A stretch of 10,086 bases of DNA from Rhodospirillaceae bacterium (lineage in GTDB: Bacteria > Pseudomonadota > Alphaproteobacteria > Rhodospirillales > Magnetovibrionaceae): the NCBI GenBank assembly GCA_002732845.1, contig NVSZ01000078.1:1206-11291 (forward strand). Direction: 5' to 3'. Shown piece after piece: positions 6,414 through 10,086 of this stretch. The translations under genes and the position numbers were made by a program. The notes under the pieces are model-generated. The model searched no databases. It worked only from the letters and a program-made list of their open reading frames with translations, and was not told the origin of the DNA. The number at the start of each line of letters is the position of its first letter. Position 1 is the first letter of the stretch.

Positions 6414-6441
6414 GCTGTTCAGCAGTCTTAAGCTCAGCCTA
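6411..6441 (+). repeat. Inverted repeat at the end of the RHH gene
   Basis: TAGGCTG (6411-6417), which includes the stop codon, and CAGCCTA (6435-6441) form a 7-bp stem with a 17-nt loop. No T run follows, so it is at best a weak terminator or mRNA end structure. Confidence 0.3.
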
Positions 6442-6605
6442 AATCACTGCCTCAGTTCTGTTCGCGGTGCTTAGGCGCATTCGTTTCTTTGCACACTAAA
6501 ACGCCTCTTTACGTCTCAGCACTTAACCAGCATTCAGACATAAGTCGATGTGGTTCCTATATCGTCACATTTGTTTGCGTCACAGATGCGTCTTTTAAGT
6601 GAATT

Positions 6606-6689
6606 TTAAAGAACCACCAACATCACATAAGCTGCTGCAAAAAGGGCGGTGGCTGCGGCAATTTCGTTCAATATACGATCTAAAGGCAT
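6606..6689 (-). CDS. Small single-span membrane protein, 27 residues
   Basis: A minus-strand ORF runs from ATG 6689 to TAA 6606-6608. An ideal ribosome binding site, AGGAGAA, lies 6 nt before the ATG (plus-strand 6693-6700). The peptide begins MPLDRILNEIAA, followed by a continuous hydrophobic helix, about residues 10-27, of Ala, Leu, Val, Tyr and Phe, ending YVMLVVL. Charged residues (Asp4, Arg5, Glu9) are all N-terminal. This is the layout of small accessory membrane proteins, but I recognise no family. Upstream, TTGACA is present at 6750-6755 on the minus strand, about 60 bp before the ATG. The SD, the clean helix and the isolated position argue that it is real; gene finders would skip it for length. 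Confidence 0.6.
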   Translation of the reverse strand: MPLDRILNEIAAATALFAAAYVMLVVL

Positions 6690-6749
6690 AATATTCTCCT
6701 GTGTTTATGTCTCTTCTTAAGTAAGAACAAAGCATGAACACACTAGGGT

Positions 6750-6755
6750 TGTCAA
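6750..6755 (-). promoter_or_regulatory. Perfect TTGACA -35 box upstream of the small membrane protein
   Basis: The minus strand carries CTTGACA, a perfect -35 hexamer, 61 bp before the small ORF start. The sequence 17 nt downstream (CTTTGT, 6727-6732) is a poor -10 box, so promoter activity is uncertain. The same bases on the plus strand read TTGTCAA. Confidence 0.3.
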
Positions 6756-6807
6756 GGGCTTTGAAAATGAAATTTTGTGTTACTTGTAAAAACAGGGGTG
6801 AATTTTA

Positions 6808-6822
6808 TTGTCACCATGACAA
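6808..6822. promoter_or_regulatory. Operator-like inverted repeat before the EamA/MFS operon
   Basis: TTGTCA (6808-6813), spacer CCA, TGACAA (6817-6822) is a perfect 6-bp dyad 75 bp before the EamA start. The TTGTCA half-site recurs at 6749-6754. This suits a dimeric repressor or activator site; the protein is not identifiable here. Confidence 0.4.
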
Positions 6823-6825
6823 AAA

Positions 6826-6850
6826 CAACATCGTGTTTACCGAGATGTTG
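6826..6850 (+). repeat. Inverted repeat CAACATC-N11-GATGTTG
   Basis: Arms CAACATC (6826-6832) and GATGTTG (6844-6850) are perfect over 7 bp with an 11-nt spacer. The repeat lies 46 bp before the EamA start, directly after the TTGTCA dyad. It may be a second operator or a leader hairpin. Confidence 0.35.
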
Positions 6851-6896
6851 CGTTAAGAGAAAAAGGTAATCTTAAATTATACCGTCGGAAAATAAG

Positions 6897-7799
6897 ATGT
6901 TTGCGAAATTACCGCCCTCTATGCTGTTGACTCTTTCTGCCCTGTTTTGGGGCGGAAATTTTGTGGTTGGACGATGGGCACATGCCGAAATTGGGCCGAT
7001 CAGCCTGACGTTTTGGCGGTGGTTCTTTGCCGCCCTGATCTTGATGCCTTTTGTGGCGGGCGATCTCTGGCGGCTGCGTTTTGAAATTCGCAAACATTTT
7101 GCTTTGATTTTTGCCTTGTCCGTGACGGGGGTCGCCATGTTCAATGCGTTTATGTACCTCGCTTTGGCGACAACAACGGCGGTCAATGCGACCTTTGTCT
7201 TGGCCTCGATGCCCATGGTCATTCCGGTTGTGTCTTTTGTGATGGGCGAAGAACGTTTAAATCTGCGCCAAGGTACGGGCATTTTGATTTCTGTTGTGGG
7301 GGTCGGTGTGATTATTTCACGCGGCCAATGGCAGGTCTTTTCAAACCTCGCCTTCACGGTTGGTGATTTATGGGTGTTGGCTGGTGTTTTGGCGTGGTCG
7401 ATCTATTCTGTATTGTTGCGCCGCAAACCCGCCACCGTGCCGCCTTTGGTTTTGTTGGCCTCCACGATTGTCATGGGCGTGATGCTGTTGGCGCCTTTTT
7501 ATGTGTGGGAATATCAAAACCTAGGCGGCTTTGCGCTGACCGCATCAAACGCCTTGGTGATTGGGTATGTGGCCTCCTTTGCTTCAATCGTGGCCTTTTT
7601 GTGCTGGGGGGCAGGGGTCGCCAAGGTCGGGGCCAACAAAGCCGGATTGTTTATCCACCTGATTCCGCTATTTGCTTCTGTTCTTTCCATTATATTTTTG
7701 AACGAGAGCCTTAAAACCTATCATGTGATTGGCATTGCGCCGATCTTGTTGGGCATATATTTGACCACCACGTCTATTCAAAACCAGAAAGTTTCTTGA
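6897..7799 (+). CDS. EamA-family (DMT superfamily) transporter
   Basis: This is an inner-membrane protein of 300 residues with two EamA repeats of about five helices each, roughly 6-140 and 152-291. Repeat 1 has ALFWGGNFVVGRWA (15-28), TTAVNATFVLASMPMVIPV (93-111) and GEERLNLRQGTGILISVVGV (117-136). Repeat 2 has the matching LFIHLIPLFASVLSIIFLNE (251-270) and the terminal helix GIAPILLGIYL (279-289). EamA proteins export or import small metabolites such as amino acids and sugars; the substrate here cannot be told. ATG 6897 has only a weak GGAAAA (6887-6892) before it. The gene is followed after 1 nt by an MFS transporter, so the two are surely co-transcribed. Two inverted repeats upstream may control the pair. 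Confidence 0.92.
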   Translation: MFAKLPPSMLLTLSALFWGGNFVVGRWAHAEIGPISLTFWRWFFAALILMPFVAGDLWRLRFEIRKHFALIFALSVTGVAMFNAFMYLALATTTAVNATFVLASMPMVIPVVSFVMGEERLNLRQGTGILISVVGVGVIISRGQWQVFSNLAFTVGDLWVLAGVLAWSIYSVLLRRKPATVPPLVLLASTIVMGVMLLAPFYVWEYQNLGGFALTASNALVIGYVASFASIVAFLCWGAGVAKVGANKAGLFIHLIPLFASVLSIIFLNESLKTYHVIGIAPILLGIYLTTTSIQNQKVS

Positions 7800-7800
7800 A

Positions 7801-8997
7801 ATGCCCGTTAAGCAATATCGTAAAAACGTCTTTTTATTGGCCACCAGCCAAGGCTTTTATTTGATCAGCGCGGTGACAACAATCACCTTTGCGGGCTTGG
7901 TGGGACAGATGCTGGCGGACAACAAACTTCTGGCGACCTTGCCGATTGCGATCATGACCATTGGCACGGCGACCACCACCATTCCGATGTCGATGTTGAT
8001 GCGGCGCATCGGGCGGCGGCTTGGTTTTATGATTGGCGCGGTGTCGGGATCAATTTCCAGCGCCATTGCGGCCTATGCGATTATGATCGGCAGTTTCGAG
8101 CTGTTTTGCTTTGGCATGGTGTTTATGGGGCTTTATCAGGCCTGTACTCAATATTACCGCTTTGCCGCCGTGGAAAGTGCGCCAAAGGATTATGTATCGC
8201 GCGCGGTTTCCTTGGTTTTGCTGGGCGGCGTGATTTCGGCGCTGATTGGCCCAACCTTGGCGGTGTCGAGCCGCGACTTGTTGGCCCCTGTGCCGTTTGC
8301 CGGAGCCTTCTTAGTGGCGTCCGTGGTCAGCTTGCTGGCCCTGATCCCCATGGCGTTTTTAAATATTCCGTGTCCAAAGGATGAGATTTCAGATGAAGGC
8401 TCACGTCCTTTAAAAGTAATCATGAAGCAGCCCGTGTTTATCGCCGCCGTTTTGAATGCCGCCACCAGCTATGGCCTGATGGTATTGGTGATGACTGCAA
8501 CGCCGCTCGCCATGACCGCATGTAATTTTTCTATGGAAGACACCGGTTCGGTCATTCAATGGCACGTCTTGGCGATGTTTGTACCGTCATTTTTTACCGG
8601 GAACTTGATCCACCGCTTTGGCGTGTTGCCGATTTTGTATACGGGCATGGCCTTGTTTGTGGTCAGTGCGCTGTTTTCGTTTTCGGGCATCGAAATGTTG
8701 AATTTTGGCGGTGCCTTGATTGCGCTCGGAATCGCTTGGAATTTCTTGTTTGTCGGCGGCACCACGTTGTTGACCGAAGCCTATAGACCCAATGAAAAGG
8801 CCAAGACCCAAGGCGTGAACGAATTCATCGTATTCGCGGCCGCCGCGACCGGGTCGTTGACCTCTGGTGGATTGTTTAATGTATCGGGTTGGGACGCCGT
8901 GAACTATGGCATGGTGCCATTTTTAAGCGCTTCTTTGGCGGCGACTCTTTGGTATCATTTAGGCACCAAGAGAGCCGCCGCCGCCGCAAATACTTAG
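7801..8997 (+). CDS. MFS transporter
   Basis: This is an inner-membrane major facilitator superfamily protein of 398 residues with twelve predicted helices in two halves. The loop between helices 2 and 3 carries a shortened motif A, LMRRIGRRLGF (66-76). A soluble loop at about 190-206 (CPKDEISDEGSRPLK) divides the halves. The second half has HRFGVLPILYTGMALF (271-286) and WNFLFVGGTTLLTEAY (313-328). The substrate is not identifiable. ATG 7801 starts 1 nt after the EamA stop with no strong SD (AGAAAG only), so translational coupling is likely. The C-terminal tail has an Ala run coded by a GCC/GCG-type triplet repeat near 8975. The stop overlaps the end of the convergent AsmA-like gene by 4 bp, leaving no room for a separate terminator. 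Confidence 0.9.
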   Translation: MPVKQYRKNVFLLATSQGFYLISAVTTITFAGLVGQMLADNKLLATLPIAIMTIGTATTTIPMSMLMRRIGRRLGFMIGAVSGSISSAIAAYAIMIGSFELFCFGMVFMGLYQACTQYYRFAAVESAPKDYVSRAVSLVLLGGVISALIGPTLAVSSRDLLAPVPFAGAFLVASVVSLLALIPMAFLNIPCPKDEISDEGSRPLKVIMKQPVFIAAVLNAATSYGLMVLVMTATPLAMTACNFSMEDTGSVIQWHVLAMFVPSFFTGNLIHRFGVLPILYTGMALFVVSALFSFSGIEMLNFGGALIALGIAWNFLFVGGTTLLTEAYRPNEKAKTQGVNEFIVFAAAATGSLTSGGLFNVSGWDAVNYGMVPFLSASLAATLWYHLGTKRAAAAANT

Positions 8998-9845
8998 TTA
9001 CCGAATAGGCCTTTCAAAGCCCCGCCGGCATCTTTCATGGCGTCTTTGGCTTTTGTGCCAACATCGCCCGTACCGCTCATGGCATCTTCAACGGCACCAC
9101 CAACGGCTCCTTTGACGTCTTTAATAACATCAGCGGCTTTGCCCGAAATGTCAGACAGGCCCAGCGCGGACAGGTCGATTGAACTGGCCGCAGAACTGGA
9201 ATACTTGGTGATCGCTGAAATGATCTCATCGGCGATTTCAGCGGGGCTGGCGCCACCGGAATCTTTGCCGATATCGGTTAAGTGAATATCCGGCAACGGC
9301 GTGGTCAAAGATTTTCCACCCATGAACGGAGCCGAAAGGTTGATTTTGCCGCCTTTGATATACAGGTTGCTGATAATCACTTTTGGGGCTGCGGAATCGC
9401 CGCTGTCGTCCCCAGAAGAACTGGCCGCAGGGGCAGAACTGTCAGAACCGGCACCGGTGAATTTTTCAACATTCTTTTGAATGGCGTCAATGTTTGATCC
9501 GTTTGAGCCGATTTCATAGGTGATTTCCGGAGCCCGAATCATCACTTCTTTGACAACGATCAGGTCTTGGGAAATGTCGCCAATGGTGACGCTGACTTCG
9601 CCAAGGCTGATGGCTTGATCGGTTTTAAAGCCAGCCGGATTACCAACGGTCAGGCCGACGATACCCGCCGTCAGATCGGAAATGCTCAAGTTGACCTTGG
9701 CAACCTTGACCGAAACTTGGGTCACTTTAGAGCCTTGATCTTGGATCACGGCTTGGATGATTTTTGGTGCATTTGCAGTCAGGTAATAAAGGCCACCCGC
9801 CGCCACAATGACGATTACGCCCAAACCAATCATAAGTTTTTTCAT
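8994..9845 (-). CDS. AsmA-like membrane-anchored periplasmic protein
   Basis: This is a 283-residue protein with an uncleaved N-terminal anchor (KKLMIGLGVIVIVAAGGLYYL, about 2-22, given here as KKLMIGLGVI and VIVAAGGLYYL), so most of it should lie in the periplasm. Residues 43-128 resemble the beta-rich repeat of AsmA-like and DUF748-type proteins: LTVGNPAGF (65-73), SLGEVSVTIG (80-89), VVKEVMIRAPEITYE (97-111), SNID and N125. A Ser/Asp/Gly linker follows at 131-153, then a second beta segment, KVIISNLYIKGGKINL (155-170). The last 60 residues are Gly/Ala/Asp/Lys-rich and probably helical. The protein is far shorter than classical AsmA. The SD GGGAGAG lies 7 nt before ATG 9845. Function is unknown; a link to outer-membrane lipid handling would be inference from distant relatives. 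Confidence 0.75.
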   Translation of the reverse strand: MKKLMIGLGVIVIVAAGGLYYLTANAPKIIQAVIQDQGSKVTQVSVKVAKVNLSISDLTAGIVGLTVGNPAGFKTDQAISLGEVSVTIGDISQDLIVVKEVMIRAPEITYEIGSNGSNIDAIQKNVEKFTGAGSDSSAPAASSSGDDSGDSAAPKVIISNLYIKGGKINLSAPFMGGKSLTTPLPDIHLTDIGKDSGGASPAEIADEIISAITKYSSSAASSIDLSALGLSDISGKAADVIKDVKGAVGGAVEDAMSGTGDVGTKAKDAMKDAGGALKGLFGN

Positions 9846-9929
9846 CGATCATCTCTCCCATGGAATATTTTTATGTAATTGTCAGAATGGTGTCTTGCCC
9901 ATCTGCATCTGTAAAGTCATAGTGCCGTG
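9846..9929. promoter_or_regulatory. Divergent intergenic region, AsmA-like gene and mobA-like gene
   Basis: This 84-bp gap must hold the promoters of both divergent genes. It is AT-rich near 9865-9885. A CTGACA box occurs on the minus strand near 9886, but no matching -10 box stands out on either strand, so no promoter is assigned. Confidence 0.35.
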
Positions 9930-10086
9930 ATGGAGACTAAATTGCAATCACCGGGTTTAAATAATATAGCGGGCGTATTGCTGGCGGGCGGATTGTCCAG
10001 CCGCTTTGGCGGCGGCGCACATCTGTCACCACATTTTGTTGCGATCCCTAAAAAAATCGGTGGCTCGCTGATGCGGGCGCATCGCG
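9930..10086 (+). CDS. MobA-like nucleotidyltransferase, N-terminal part only
   Basis: This is the start of an NTP-transferase-fold protein; the frame is open to the window end (52 codons). Residues 13-26 (IAGVLLAGGLSSRF) match the GTP-binding start of MobA, which attaches GMP to molybdopterin to make the molybdenum cofactor dinucleotide, and of related MobA-like proteins. The expected GGxDK loop is not seen: GGG (27-29) is followed by AHLSPHFVAIP and then KKIGGSLMRAHR, which resembles the segment that normally follows DK directly. The Asp/Lys pair is therefore missing and the loop is about seven residues longer than usual. Causes could be real divergence or a sequence error near an end. Start ATG 9930 has no clear SD; the in-frame GTG 9927 is possible. 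Confidence 0.7.
   Translation, partial: METKLQSPGLNNIAGVLLAGGLSSRFGGGAHLSPHFVAIPKKIGGSLMRAHR

Noticed and set aside
6816-6869. Plus-strand ORF of 17 codons starting ATGACAAAAACA before the EamA gene.
   Set aside because: No ribosome binding site within range and the composition is unremarkable; it spans two inverted repeats that explain the sequence better.
1-10086. CRISPR array, insertion sequence, prophage or toxin-antitoxin module.
   Set aside because: No regularly spaced repeats, transposase or integrase motifs or toxin partner are present. The RHH protein stands alone and is of the RHH_4 type, not a known antitoxin.

Overview
The window reads as chromosomal DNA of an alphaproteobacterium, probably of the Rhodospirillales or a marine relative. 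The evidence is a topoisomerase IV B subunit of the alphaproteobacterial type (GGTDERAYHHLAAEIIDNSMDEA, here split as GGTDERAYHH and LAAEIIDNSMDEA), an RHH_4-type ribbon-helix-helix protein typical of that class, and a YciA-type thioesterase. No species can be named. The coding DNA is moderately GC-rich and two intergenic regions are clearly AT-rich. I see no insertion sequence, prophage, CRISPR array, rRNA or convincing tRNA.

Layout. (1) 1-2880, minus strand: parE, followed with an 8-bp overlap by a C5-cytosine DNA methyltransferase whose 3' end lies outside the window. (2) 2881-3019: divergent promoter region with a perfect 14-bp palindrome just before the thioesterase ribosome binding site. 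(3) 3020-3409, plus: YciA-like acyl-CoA thioesterase, followed by a compact foldable element (3428-3507) and a strong hairpin terminator (3531-3567) serving the convergent gene. (4) 3603-4838, minus: FadL/OmpP1-family outer-membrane protein, with a possible 24-codon leader ORF upstream. (5) 4839-5498: AT-rich intergenic region with repeated and inverted motifs and a terminator-like hairpin, but no convincing protein gene on the plus strand. (6) 5499-5999, plus: DsrE-family sulfur-carrier-like protein with a Met-rich loop, followed by a hairpin. (7) 6102-6413, plus: ribbon-helix-helix protein. (8) 6414-6896: an intergenic stretch that hides a 27-residue single-span membrane protein gene on the minus strand (6606-6689), plus two inverted repeats in front of the next operon. 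(9) 6897-8997, plus: an EamA/DMT transporter and an MFS transporter separated by 1 nt. (10) 8994-9845, minus: an AsmA-like anchored periplasmic protein that converges on the MFS gene with a 4-bp overlap. (11) 9930-10086, plus: start of a MobA-like nucleotidyltransferase, cut by the window end and odd in its nucleotide-binding loop.

Most of the window is housekeeping or envelope genes. Links between genes supported by spacing are parE with the methyltransferase and EamA with MFS. The thioesterase and the FadL-type porin both concern fatty acids by family, but they are convergent and not an operon. The most interesting items are the unannotated small membrane protein, the folded element after the thioesterase, the methyltransferase coupled to topoisomerase IV, and the repeat-rich 640-bp region in front of the DsrE-family gene. 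I found no clear evidence of a wholly new multi-gene system.
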